Source: an uncultured Pelagibacteraceae bacterium
GTDB lineage: Bacteria; Pseudomonadota; Alphaproteobacteria; Pelagibacterales; Pelagibacteraceae
Assembly: GCA_902514665.1 (NCBI GenBank)
Contig: CABXRS010000004.1
Location: forward strand, 1-64,000
DNA length: 64,000 nt
Reading direction: 5' to 3'
Numbering within the stretch: position 1 is the stretch's first letter; every line of letters starts with the position of its first letter. The notes under the pieces were generated by a model. The model was not told where the DNA came from, did not search any database, and saw only the letters and a program-made list of their open reading frames with translations. The translations under genes and the position numbers were made by a program. Shown here one piece after another: positions 9,477 through 19,129 of this stretch.

Positions 9477-10054
9477 TATTCTGATTTTTTATCACTATCA
9501 TGAGTAATTCCATAAGGTTTAAATTCACTATCTGCGAGACCAACATTTTTTGCGGGTATACCAACCATCACAGCTTTCTCAGGAACATTTTTCGTAATAA
9601 CAGCGTTTGCTCCAATTTTTGCACAACACCCAACAGTAACTGGTCCTAAAACTTGAGCACCAGATCCAATGACAACTTCATCTCCAATTGTTGGATGACG
9701 TTTAACATTTCTTTGGTTATCTGAATTTATGCTTGGAGCTATTCCTCCTAATGTTACCATATGATAGATAGTTACATTGTCTCCAATTTCTGAAGTTTCT
9801 CCAATAACAACTCCCATGCCGTGGTCAATAAATAAGTTTTTTCCTATTTTTGCTTTTGGATGTATTTCAATACCAGTTAAGAATCTTGAAAATTGAGAAA
9901 TTACTCTTGCAATCAAGTCAAATTTTGCTGTGGAAAAAAAATTTGCTAACCTGTGAAAAAAAACTGCCTTTACCCCAGGATAAGTTAAAATTAAACTTAA
10001 TTTTGACTTTGCTGCGGGATCACGGTCGATTATTGATTGTAAAAAGTCGCTCAT
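9476..10054 (-). CDS. cysE: Serine O-acetyltransferase
   Basis: Hexapeptide repeats; IHPKAKIGKNLFIDHGMGVVIGETSEIGD; adjacent to cysK. Confidence 0.93.
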   Translation of the reverse strand: MSDFLQSIIDRDPAAKSKLSLILTYPGVKAVFFHRLANFFSTAKFDLIARVISQFSRFLTGIEIHPKAKIGKNLFIDHGMGVVIGETSEIGDNVTIYHMVTLGGIAPSINSDNQRNVKRHPTIGDEVVIGSGAQVLGPVTVGCCAKIGANAVITKNVPEKAVMVGIPAKNVGLADSEFKPYGITHDSDKKSE

Positions 10055-10122
10055 ATTTATGCTAGTTGAATTTAAAATTAAAGGTTATATAGTGATTATA
10101 TTCAGTAATTAAAGGATAAATT

Positions 10123-10533
10123 ATGTACAAAAACACTAACTGTTTTCACCTGGCAATTCCATGTGGAGATTTAGAGATAGCAAAAAAATTTTATAACGAA
10201 ACTTTAGGATGCAGGTTAGATAACTCAGCCCAAGAATGGGCAGATGTTGATTTTTGGGGAAATGAATTAACTCTACACAAAAGTGAGCATAAATTAGACA
10301 GTGAAAGACATGATGTAGATATGGGGAACGTATCAGTACCTCATTTTGGCGTTCATTTATCTAGAAAAGATTTTGATAGCCTCAAGCAAAGGTTAAAAGA
10401 TAGTGGAACAAAATATTATGATGAACCTTATTTAAGATTTAAAGGTACAAAATATGAGCAAGAAACTTTCTTTGTTAAAGATCCAAACGAAAATATTTTA
10501 GAAATCAAAACTCTTACAGCAAATTCGGAATAA
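10123..10533 (+). CDS. VOC/glyoxalase family protein
   Basis: FHLAIPCGDLEIAKKFYNETLGC...FFVKDPNENILEIK. Confidence 0.9.
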   Translation: MYKNTNCFHLAIPCGDLEIAKKFYNETLGCRLDNSAQEWADVDFWGNELTLHKSEHKLDSERHDVDMGNVSVPHFGVHLSRKDFDSLKQRLKDSGTKYYDEPYLRFKGTKYEQETFFVKDPNENILEIKTLTANSE

Positions 10534-10557
10534 TTATTTTTTTAATAATTATTTTTA

Positions 10558-11163
10558 ATGGAATTTTTTTTACTTGGTTTTTTAACAAGTCTTAGCTTAA
10601 TATTAGCTATAGGAGCTCAAAATATATTTGTAATTGAGCAGGGCTTAAAAAAACAATATACATTTGTAGTTTGTTTTATATGCTCAATTTCAGATTTTTT
10701 TCTTATATTTATAGGCATTTTTCTTTTTAATTATTTTAATCAATATTTTACTTATACGATTGAACTAATCTTTAATATTCTTTTACTTTTATTCTTAATT
10801 TATTTTATTTACTCAAAAATAAATTTGGGTATTAAAAAAATTGATTTTAATCAGAGTTATAAAAAAACATCTTTAGCAAGTATAATTTTTAAAACTCTGA
10901 GCTTTACATATTTGAATCCCCATGTTTATTCGGATACAGTTTTCTTTTTAGGAAATTTTTCTAAAAATTTTTTATTAATTGAAAAAATAAAATTTGGAAT
11001 TGGAGCCTCCTTTGCATCAATATTATTTTTCTTTTCCATTGGATATGCCTCAAATTATTTTTCAAAATATTTAAATAATGAAAAAGTTTGGAGAATAATA
11101 AACTGGATAATAATATTTATAATGTCACTTATTGCTTTATACGTGCTTCAACAGATAATATAG
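10558..11163 (+). CDS. LysE/ArgO family exporter
   Basis: AIGAQNIFVIEQGLK...TLSFTYLNPHVYSDTVFFLG motifs. Confidence 0.9.
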   Translation: MEFFLLGFLTSLSLILAIGAQNIFVIEQGLKKQYTFVVCFICSISDFFLIFIGIFLFNYFNQYFTYTIELIFNILLLLFLIYFIYSKINLGIKKIDFNQSYKKTSLASIIFKTLSFTYLNPHVYSDTVFFLGNFSKNFLLIEKIKFGIGASFASILFFFSIGYASNYFSKYLNNEKVWRIINWIIIFIMSLIALYVLQQII

Positions 11164-11167
11164 AGAA

Positions 11168-11533
11168 TTAATCCTTAATTTTATTCCACTCTGCAATACC
11201 ACCAGAAATATTCTTTACATTCTTAATTCCCATATCTTTCATAGTTTTTGTTGCAAGTGTTCCTTGTCCACCAACACCACAAAAAACTACATATTCTTTA
11301 TCTGGATTGTCTTTAAAAATTTTGTTTTCAAGAGGGCTTCCTTCAGCCAAGTAAAATTCAAGTAGACCTCTGTCCATGTGTACAGCATTGCCTATAGTAC
11401 CTTTTGAAAAGCTTTCTTTATCCCTTACATCAATAAATTGAACATTTGGGTCATTAATTTTTTTCATTGCATCTTCTGCAGTTATATTTTCAATCTCGTT
11501 ACTAACGCTCATTAGCTCTTCAAATTTTTTCAT
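11168..11533 (-). CDS. Rhodanese-like domain protein
   Basis: NVQFIDVRDKESFSKGTIGNAVHMDRG; catalytic Cys in VFCGVGGQ. Confidence 0.9.
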   Translation of the reverse strand: MKKFEELMSVSNEIENITAEDAMKKINDPNVQFIDVRDKESFSKGTIGNAVHMDRGLLEFYLAEGSPLENKIFKDNPDKEYVVFCGVGGQGTLATKTMKDMGIKNVKNISGGIAEWNKIKD

Positions 11534-11661
11534 TATTCTCCTTTTAATTTTATTTTTTTAGATTGTAACTAAGATTCTACAAAAGTGAATTATTTAATTA
11601 TTATTTTTGTTGTGACACAAGTGTTTATTGAAATAATAAAATTTTTTCGTATGAGTATAAA

Positions 11662-12123
11662 ATGAACAACAAAAGAAACTTTATAAAAATTGTAGGTCTA
11701 TCAGTTTTGTCATTATTAATAGCCCCTTATAAATTTGCTTTTTCGGAAATTAAGAAAATTATCAATAAAAATTTAACTAAAAGACAAAAAGAAATAATGT
11801 TTAATGAAGGAACAGAGAGAGCTTTTACAAGTAAACTACTTAATGAGAAAAGAAAAGGATTTTACCATTGTGCTAATTGTGGGGCTAAACTATTTTCTTC
11901 AGAGGCAAAGTTTGATAGTGGTACTGGTTGGCCATCTTTTAGTGAGGCACTCCCAGGTGCTTTTAAAACTAAAATAGATTATTCTTTTGGCATGAGAAGA
12001 ATAGAATACCATTGTGCGAATTGTGGTGCTCATCATGGACATGTTTTTCTTGATGGTCCAACCGCTACTGGAAAAAGATTTTGTAATAATGGTTTGTGCC
12101 TATTGTTTGTTCCTGAGACTTAA
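11662..12123 (+). CDS. msrB: Peptide methionine sulfoxide reductase MsrB with N-terminal export/anchor segment
   Basis: CANCGAKLF, FDSGTGWPSF, CANCGAHHGHVF, KRFCNNG motifs. Confidence 0.93.
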   Translation: MNNKRNFIKIVGLSVLSLLIAPYKFAFSEIKKIINKNLTKRQKEIMFNEGTERAFTSKLLNEKRKGFYHCANCGAKLFSSEAKFDSGTGWPSFSEALPGAFKTKIDYSFGMRRIEYHCANCGAHHGHVFLDGPTATGKRFCNNGLCLLFVPET

Positions 12124-12782
12124 GATTTAAATATATTTTTATTTATTTTATTTATTTTTTTAAAGGCACCATTAAATTTTTTAGATCTGTGAAAATTTCC
12201 AGGAAATATAAAACATTTCAATTTAGCTTTTATTGCAGAATTAAGACTTACTTGCGCATCCTCTATTGCAATGCACTCTTTAGCTTTTAGTCTAAGTTTT
12301 TTTAAAGCCAATTTGTATATTTCAGCAGACGGTTTAGGTTTTTTAACTAATTTTGAATTACCAATAAAATCAAAATCTTTTTTATTTAAACTATCCCTTA
12401 AACAAAAAAAAATTGAATTTATATTATTTTTAGACGTTGAAGAAACAAAAGCTAGTTTGATTTCTTGTTGTTTACAATATTTTATTATTTCCTTAACGCC
12501 AGTTCTTAACTTAAGTTTATTTTTTTTTAAGTAGCTATTAAATATTTTTGTTTTTAATTTGATTATATTTTTGGAATTAACATTGCTTTTAGTTTTTTTT
12601 GCATATCTCAATATTCTTTCTTCACCACCAGATTTATTGAGTAAATTTTTGTAAATTTCATTTGTCCAATTCCATTTAAGACCAGCAATCTTAAAAGCAT
12701 TATTAAATGATTTTCTTTGAATCTCAGATGTTTCAACGATAGTTCCAATTGATCCAAACAATAGAGCCTTGTATTTTGTCAA
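12120..12782 (-). CDS. HAD-superfamily hydrolase (phosphoglycolate-phosphatase-like)
   Basis: KYKALLFGSIGTIVETSEIQRKSF...KPKPSAEIYKLALKKL...AIEDAQVSLNSA. Start re-assigned to TTG at 12782, overlapping the upstream permease stop (TTGA). Confidence 0.75.
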   Translation of the reverse strand: MTKYKALLFGSIGTIVETSEIQRKSFNNAFKIAGLKWNWTNEIYKNLLNKSGGEERILRYAKKTKSNVNSKNIIKLKTKIFNSYLKKNKLKLRTGVKEIIKYCKQQEIKLAFVSSTSKNNINSIFFCLRDSLNKKDFDFIGNSKLVKKPKPSAEIYKLALKKLRLKAKECIAIEDAQVSLNSAIKAKLKCFIFPGNFHRSKKFNGAFKKINKINKNIFKS

Positions 12783-13660
12783 CCTTTGATAGCTCCAGCT
12801 GTTAGACCACTTATAATTTGCCTTTGGAAAAACATTACCAATATAAAAAGAGGTGCTGTTGCAGACACAACAGATGACACTGCCCACATCAAATTTCCTT
12901 CATGTTGATTAGTTCCTAAATAACTTTGTATCTTTGGTACCATGGTATGATTTTCTTGATTTAATAATAATGCAGTAACTGTAAAATCGTTATAAGCTAA
13001 CATTAAACTAAATAAGCCAGCAGTTATAACGCCAGGCCACATCACAGGCATTATAATATGTCTGAAAGTTTGAAAATATGAACATCCATCTATTAAAGCA
13101 CTCTCGTCAAGTTCTCGAGGTACTGTTTTAAAAAAGGAATACAGAAGCCATAGTGTAAATGGTTGATTAATAGCAACCAATACAACAATTGTAGTAGGTA
13201 ATATTCCCCAAATTTGAAGCTCAAAAAAGGGAAACAGATAACCAGATACTAAAGTTATGTGTGGCATTGCTCTAAAAATTAAAGCTAGAATTAATAACCA
13301 AAATGCATAATTTCTAGTTGATCTTGATAGAGCGTATGCACCAAGTGTTCCAAGGAATAAAGAAATACTAACAACAAAAATTGTAACAATAACTGTATTT
13401 TTTGACGCCTTCCAAAATTCTCCCTCAGTCCACGCTTGACCATAGGCGTTTGTAGTAAATTTTCCTCCAGTTTCAATTAAAGTATTAAAAGCTGAAATAG
13501 CATACCACCAATCAGATCTAGAAAAGAAATCAGCTCTAACTTTAAATGATCCCCAAAATGTCCAAATAAATGGAAAACATGCAATCAAAAGCCATACAAT
13601 TATAAAAATTGTATTGAAAGTTTTTAAACTTGTTGTTTTTTTATCTAGTCCATAATCCAT
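12779..13660 (-). CDS. ABC sugar-type permease (MalG/UgpE-like)
   Basis: C-terminal EAA motif LDESALIDGCSYFQTFRHIIMPVMWPG. Confidence 0.9.
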   Translation of the reverse strand: MDYGLDKKTTSLKTFNTIFIIVWLLIACFPFIWTFWGSFKVRADFFSRSDWWYAISAFNTLIETGGKFTTNAYGQAWTEGEFWKASKNTVIVTIFVVSISLFLGTLGAYALSRSTRNYAFWLLILALIFRAMPHITLVSGYLFPFFELQIWGILPTTIVVLVAINQPFTLWLLYSFFKTVPRELDESALIDGCSYFQTFRHIIMPVMWPGVITAGLFSLMLAYNDFTVTALLLNQENHTMVPKIQSYLGTNQHEGNLMWAVSSVVSATAPLFILVMFFQRQIISGLTAGAIKG

Positions 13661-13662
13661 AA

Positions 13663-14691
13663 TTATCTTGCTATCCTAAATTCTTTCCAGGTTCTTATCA
13701 AAACTGGAGCTAATAAAATTGCTATCCCAATTATAGTCATAATAGAAGTTGCTGCAGCAGAACCAAATAATATTACTTCTTCGTTAACTAAATTATCATA
13801 TATTAACCATGATAAAGACTGTGCACTTCCTTCTGCACTAAATCCAATTATTGGTTCGAAAACTCGGAAGTTATCCATCAAAGAAATCAGGGCTACAAAA
13901 GTAACTACAGGGTAAATATGTGGAAGTACAATATGCTTAATTCTTTGTAATCTTGATGCACCATCAATAATTGCAGCTTCCACTGGTTCCTGAGGAACCG
14001 TTTGTAGAGCCGCATAAAATACTACAAACGCAAAAGGAGAATGATGCCAAATACCATAAATAATTATTGTAATCCAAGTTAATGTCTTTGAGGACTTAAG
14101 AGATAAATAAGGATCATTCATCAAGTTTTGAATATTTGCTCCAATTATTCCCTGCGAGTCTATCATCCAAAATAATACTAATGACCCCACTAGCGGTGTA
14201 ACAATCATTGGTAAAATTGTACCAAAGATTAAAGGACCCCTAATTTTTCTTGCAACAGCATTTAAACTCAATGCAATAATAAATCCTAATAGAAGCACAT
14301 TTGGAGTAACAAATAAACAATAGGTTAAAGTAAAAATTAGAGCTTTATAAAAGGGTAGATTAGTTACTTGATCTATAAAAGCACTGAAACTTTCGGTTTC
14401 ATTCCAAAATTTTTTTATTTCACCAACTGCTAGATGATTCCGGTCAGTATAAGTTCCAAACCCGTTAAATTTTCCAAGAGGCTTTGCTTCTCTAATTTTA
14501 GAGGTTTGTTCATTATCTACCACAATTGAAACAGTACATCCAAAAGGATCACATTTTTTAACTTCTTTTACTATCTGATCATGTTGTGCGTAAAATGATT
14601 GAATCCCAGTTGATATAATTGGTAGCCCTATAAACAGGATCATTGCTAAACCCGTTGGTAAAAAAAACCAAAAAAAAGTTTTATTAGGCAT
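13663..14691 (-). CDS. ABC sugar-type permease (MalF/UgpA-like)
   Basis: EAA motif PVEAAIIDGASRLQRIKHIVLPHIYP; multiple TMs. Confidence 0.9.
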   Translation of the reverse strand: MPNKTFFWFFLPTGLAMILFIGLPIISTGIQSFYAQHDQIVKEVKKCDPFGCTVSIVVDNEQTSKIREAKPLGKFNGFGTYTDRNHLAVGEIKKFWNETESFSAFIDQVTNLPFYKALIFTLTYCLFVTPNVLLLGFIIALSLNAVARKIRGPLIFGTILPMIVTPLVGSLVLFWMIDSQGIIGANIQNLMNDPYLSLKSSKTLTWITIIIYGIWHHSPFAFVVFYAALQTVPQEPVEAAIIDGASRLQRIKHIVLPHIYPVVTFVALISLMDNFRVFEPIIGFSAEGSAQSLSWLIYDNLVNEEVILFGSAAATSIMTIIGIAILLAPVLIRTWKEFRIAR

Positions 14692-14706
14692 TTAAAAACT
14701 AATTAA

Positions 14707-14725
14707 GTGGGGAGGTGATCCCCAC
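14707..14725 (-). terminator. Stem-loop between binding protein and permease genes
   Basis: gtgggga-ggtga-tccccac, 7-bp stem, 5-nt loop. Confidence 0.55.
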
Positions 14726-14740
14726 CTAAAAATTTAGATT

Positions 14741-15961
14741 TTATAGAAAACCTTGTTCTTTAGCTTTACTGATATAAGCAGCCTCAACATCTTTCAATGC
14801 TTGTTCGGCTGACTCTTTACCTTGTAAAAACTCAACAATCTCACTCCCTAATGCACCATGCATTAAACCCATTTGCGGTAACATTGGATATGGTTTTGCT
14901 TTCATTTTTACAGCTTCAATTACACCAATAGATTTTGGTCCTGGTACAAATCCTTCCACTAACCAAACAGCTTGGTCAGCAGCGTCAGCAACCATTTTCT
15001 TATTTGATGCAGCATGTGCTAAAGCTCTAAATGTAGCATCTGCGTCAGCATCTGATCTATTTTTTGCAAGAGTAAAACCATCCCACCATAGTGTAGCTGC
15101 AGGAATATTTCCTCCACCTACAGTGGCAGGTCCAGCTAGTTTTGTTGCTTTAGTAATATTCGGATCACCCTCATCATCTAAAAGAGTCCCTGATCTAGAT
15201 GCCCATAACGTCATTAATGCAACATTTCCAGACTCCCATTCTACTTTAATTGCTTCACTATCATGAGTTAAATAATCAGGATTACTCAATTCAGATAATT
15301 TTTTTAACATATTTAAAGTGGCAACACCTTTAGCGTTATTAATGTTTGGCTCTGCACTTCCTGATTTAAAGAATTCACCACCATGACCGATAAACATGTT
15401 AACAAACTCTTCTGCTAAGTTCCAACCAGCTTTATAGGCAGCTGCATATGGATGTTGCATTTTCCCTGAAGCTCTAATTTTTTCAGAAGCGGCAACAACT
15501 TCCTCATATGTTTTCGGTACAGCAATGCCCATTTCTTTCAAAACATCCTCTCTATAGTACAAGTGCTGAGTGTTAGCCATAAATGCTACAGCCATTACTT
15601 TTCCATCAATTGTAATTAATTGAGAATCTTGAATTCCTTTTCCATATTTTTTAACAAGATCATCTAATGGTCTTATTAAATCCTGGTTCATTAAAGGAAC
15701 AATAGAACTGTTTGCTGCAATTCTTGCTGAAAATTCAGACGGATTTGCAGTTAATGCCGGCACTGCGATTTTATTATGCTCAGATGAATGAGTCACTTTA
15801 AAATCAGCACTTCCTTTACATTGTTTAGAAGTTTCAACGAAAGTTCTCAATGCAGGAAAATCATTAGCCAAAATATTTATTGATCCACTTTTAATATTAC
15901 AATCTGCAAATGCAGATGTTCCAAAAAATAGAAACAATAATGTAACTAGTATTTTTCTCAT
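14741..15961 (-). CDS. ABC extracellular solute-binding protein (family 1, sugar-type)
   Basis: Signal peptide; IDGKVMAVAFMANTQHLYYREDVLKEMGI..PKTYEEV is typical of sugar-binding proteins. Confidence 0.9.
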   Translation of the reverse strand: MRKILVTLLFLFFGTSAFADCNIKSGSINILANDFPALRTFVETSKQCKGSADFKVTHSSEHNKIAVPALTANPSEFSARIAANSSIVPLMNQDLIRPLDDLVKKYGKGIQDSQLITIDGKVMAVAFMANTQHLYYREDVLKEMGIAVPKTYEEVVAASEKIRASGKMQHPYAAAYKAGWNLAEEFVNMFIGHGGEFFKSGSAEPNINNAKGVATLNMLKKLSELSNPDYLTHDSEAIKVEWESGNVALMTLWASRSGTLLDDEGDPNITKATKLAGPATVGGGNIPAATLWWDGFTLAKNRSDADADATFRALAHAASNKKMVADAADQAVWLVEGFVPGPKSIGVIEAVKMKAKPYPMLPQMGLMHGALGSEIVEFLQGKESAEQALKDVEAAYISKAKEQGFL

Positions 15962-16031
15962 ATATTCTCTCTCTTTAATTTGTTAAATTATAATTTAAGT
16001 GAGAAAACTATACCCACTCCTTAAAGGTAAT

Positions 16032-16055
16032 AAAAGTGATAATTAAATCACTTTT
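16032..16055 (-). terminator. Stem-loop overlapping the 3' end of the MetE-like gene
   Basis: aaaagtga-taattaaa-tcactttt, 8-bp stem followed by T-rich sequence on the minus strand. Confidence 0.55.
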
Positions 16056-17170
16056 GACGCAAGTTCTGCACCCTTTACTAAAGACTTAAGTTTTTCATAA
16101 ACTATATTTTCATCAACATTTCCAAAACCAGCAAAAGTACTAAATCCACAGTCTGTTCCTGCTAATAATCGTTCTGCATCAATTACTCTAGAAAAAGTTA
16201 AAATTCTATTCTTTACAACTTCGGGATGTTCTACAAAATTAGTTGTTGAGTCTATTACACCTGGGACAATTATTTTATTATGTGGAACTTTTAAATTTTC
16301 AAAAATTTGCCACTCATGAGAATGTCTTGGATTAGATGACTCAATTAAGTAAGTTTGAACATTAGCTTTTAATGCAATTGGCATTATTTTTTCCAGAGAA
16401 ATATCGTGTAAATGAGGACCCTCATAATTTCCCCAACAGATATGAAGTCTTATATTAGAACTATCAATATTCTTGATAGCATTGTTAAGACACTCTACTT
16501 GTTTTTCTGCTCTAATCAAAAATTCTTTTTCACTTAAATCTTTAAAAGTCATGTGTCTTGCTAAAGCTAAATCAGGACAATCCAGCTGCAATTTTATTCC
16601 ATTTGAAGTAATTTCTTCGTATTCTTCTTTCATTAAATTTGATAAATTTTCCAAATAATCATCATCATTTTTATAAAATTTATTTGGTAAAAAGGCAGAT
16701 ATCACACCAGGAGATGCAGCATTCATAAAACCAGTTTTATGATTATTTTTATTTAATGCTTGTTTAAAATTACCAATATCTTTCGTTAAAGATGATCTAT
16801 CCTTTATTTTGAGCTTACTAGTACAACATGGTCTTGTATATTTAGGTGTACCACCTATTCTTGCGATCCTTTCCTTGTAAGATGGAAAGTCATCTAAATC
16901 CTTAGGGGCTTTTCTTTCACTTTCACCAGAAAAACCATCCAATCTATCTTTAACATAAGTTGCATAGCTTATTTTTGACATTTCACCGTCACTTATAATA
17001 TCTATACCTATATTAATTTGTTTTTTTACAACCTCATTTACATCTCTACTAACTATTTGATCAAATTTATTTAAGTCAATTTTTTGATTTTGGTCTTTCT
17101 TAAATAAAAGGTCAGATAATTCGTGTGATCTAGGTAAACTTCCTACATGAGTTGTTTTAATTTTACCCAT
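16043..17170 (-). CDS. Stand-alone MetE catalytic-core (cobalamin-independent methionine synthase family) protein
   Basis: N-terminal THVGSLPRS; Zn-ligand-like HICWGNYEG and LLAGTDCGFSTF motifs. Confidence 0.8.
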   Translation of the reverse strand: MGKIKTTHVGSLPRSHELSDLLFKKDQNQKIDLNKFDQIVSRDVNEVVKKQINIGIDIISDGEMSKISYATYVKDRLDGFSGESERKAPKDLDDFPSYKERIARIGGTPKYTRPCCTSKLKIKDRSSLTKDIGNFKQALNKNNHKTGFMNAASPGVISAFLPNKFYKNDDDYLENLSNLMKEEYEEITSNGIKLQLDCPDLALARHMTFKDLSEKEFLIRAEKQVECLNNAIKNIDSSNIRLHICWGNYEGPHLHDISLEKIMPIALKANVQTYLIESSNPRHSHEWQIFENLKVPHNKIIVPGVIDSTTNFVEHPEVVKNRILTFSRVIDAERLLAGTDCGFSTFAGFGNVDENIVYEKLKSLVKGAELASKVI

Positions 17171-17173
17171 AAA

Positions 17174-18136
17174 TCAATTCATTAAGATTTGTTTCCATAT
17201 AGCAACCTCATCAAATAAAACCCATTCTCTTATAACTTTTCCATCACTTATTTCAGCGTGATTAATACCCATTATAAAAATATTTTTATTTGTTGCTTTT
17301 CCAAAGTCTGAGGTTTTATTCGAGTGATTTGCATCCAAAAACCATCTTATGGAAGCCTTAGCATTTTTACTCGGCTCCTCTAAATATCCAATATGTTCAG
17401 TTGAAAATTTACAATTACTGAAAGCTTCCTTCAGAGATTGCCAAAAATTCTCTACATCTTCTCTTCCATGGCCAATTTTATTTCCTGGCCAATAAATACT
17501 CGTGGCTCTTGCATAATCAGAAAAATCATAATCACTGTTAAAAATTTTATTTAGTATATTCGAATATTTTACTCCAACAGAATCAATGGGTGCAGGATTT
17601 GGTCTATATTCTGATTTCATGTCAGATTTTAAATTAAATATTTTTTTAGATTTTTCTATACCACCTTCGTTTTCAATTATTTTTTGAGCAAATTCTTTAG
17701 GAGTATAACCTATCTGTCTTACCATAGCTCCTTGATCTCTTACAATCCATTCGTCATAAACCTGATTATTTTTACATGCACAATCAGCAATAACTCTATA
17801 ATAAATATTTTTACCTGATGGTTTACCATATGAACCATCTCCAAGGTGAGTACCTTTGCTTAAAATTCTATGGGACGAATGGTAACCTCCTTCTGTATCT
17901 TTGTTCCAGATAACATCTTCACCTAATAATTGTCTATTTGGAAATTCTCTTAAAGTTGCGAATGTTGCATTTATAACTGGCTTATTTCCATAGGTTACTC
18001 CAAAGGGAGACCTCACTGGAATATTTTCAGTATAAAAATTTGCAATGGAATGAACGTCTTTACCTTCCCAAATTTGTTTTGTAATTTTTAGGATATAATC
18101 AGGAAAACTTTTATATTTTTTATCAAAACCTTTCAT
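17174..18136 (-). CDS. Tandem SnoaL/NTF2-like (polyketide-cyclase-like) protein
   Basis: Two NTF2-like halves. Start set to the ATG overlapping the upstream stop (TAATG) rather than 18166. Confidence 0.7.
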   Translation of the reverse strand: MKGFDKKYKSFPDYILKITKQIWEGKDVHSIANFYTENIPVRSPFGVTYGNKPVINATFATLREFPNRQLLGEDVIWNKDTEGGYHSSHRILSKGTHLGDGSYGKPSGKNIYYRVIADCACKNNQVYDEWIVRDQGAMVRQIGYTPKEFAQKIIENEGGIEKSKKIFNLKSDMKSEYRPNPAPIDSVGVKYSNILNKIFNSDYDFSDYARATSIYWPGNKIGHGREDVENFWQSLKEAFSNCKFSTEHIGYLEEPSKNAKASIRWFLDANHSNKTSDFGKATNKNIFIMGINHAEISDGKVIREWVLFDEVAIWKQILMN

Positions 18137-19080
18137 TAGATTTGAGTGACGCAATTTAATAAACATTCATGTTCACTATCTATACTAAGATTTACATTTG
18201 AATTTATTGGAACAGAAATTGTATCTTTAGGATTAAGATTTACTTCAAAATCATCAATTTTTATCAGCCATGAACCAGTTTGTGAAAACATCACTGTTGG
18301 CTTTAAGAATTTTAAATTATTTATTTTACCCTTTTTTGACTTTAAAATTGATAAACTAAATCCAGTATTATGATTAATAATAGGAGAGAAATTTTTATTT
18401 TGGAAATGGTTACCAAGTATCTGGGTTATTTTAAAATTTTCATTTAATTTGATTTCATGATTAATTCTGGTAGGAAATTCATAAATAAATTTCTCAATCT
18501 CACTTAAATTATAATTATCAAATTTTTTAATTTCTTCTGAAGATATTGGATTAAGAAGTGTTTTATCTTTAGGAATATTATTTTTAGACAAATCAATCAA
18601 AGTATTATCGTTTAAAAGTGCCATACCTGTTTCTTTTGCTTTCTCTAAAACACTTGGTAGCCAAGTAATTATACCAGGATCATCTCCACCAAGCACTACA
18701 AACATGGTTCCCTCTTGATCACCTGCGTTTTCAAATCCTCTAAACATATTTGTAGGCATTGAAATAATATCACCAGCACTTAGAATTTTTTCATCCTTAC
18801 CCTGAGTGCCCCAATAAAATCTCCATTTACCAGAAAAAACAATAAACACTTCAGCAGTTGTGTGACTGTGTAAGCCAGAGCCATTTCTTGGCATTGCGGA
18901 GACAGCACCTAAATTAAAACTATGTGGTGAAGAAATTTTTATTGATTGACTTATATCTTCTGCTACTCCTGGCCCCACTATTGAATAGTTTTTTCTATTT
19001 TTATGTCCCTCAAGCTTACCCTCTACAAATGGGAGTTTACTTGGGACAAGATCTGAAAATTTTGCTAATTTTAAATTCAT
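18136..19080 (-). CDS. Cupin-domain protein, probably bicupin
   Basis: GSGLHSHTTAEVFIVFSGKWRFYWG...GDIISMPTNMFRGFEN cupin motifs; second beta-rich half. Confidence 0.8.
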   Translation of the reverse strand: MNLKLAKFSDLVPSKLPFVEGKLEGHKNRKNYSIVGPGVAEDISQSIKISSPHSFNLGAVSAMPRNGSGLHSHTTAEVFIVFSGKWRFYWGTQGKDEKILSAGDIISMPTNMFRGFENAGDQEGTMFVVLGGDDPGIITWLPSVLEKAKETGMALLNDNTLIDLSKNNIPKDKTLLNPISSEEIKKFDNYNLSEIEKFIYEFPTRINHEIKLNENFKITQILGNHFQNKNFSPIINHNTGFSLSILKSKKGKINNLKFLKPTVMFSQTGSWLIKIDDFEVNLNPKDTISVPINSNVNLSIDSEHECLLNCVTQI

Positions 19081-19129
19081 ATATTTATTTATTTATAAAT
19101 GTGATAAAGAAATATTCCAATAAAAATAT

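Noticed and set aside
10520-10557. AT-only inverted/direct repeat aataattatttttttaataatta
   Set aside because: Low complexity in an AT-rich genome; weak stem and easily due to chance.
12783-12887. N-terminal MGSVICCVCNSTSFYIGN... of the HAD ORF as a novel domain
   Set aside because: It is the permease gene read out of frame; the HAD homology starts at the TTG at 12782.
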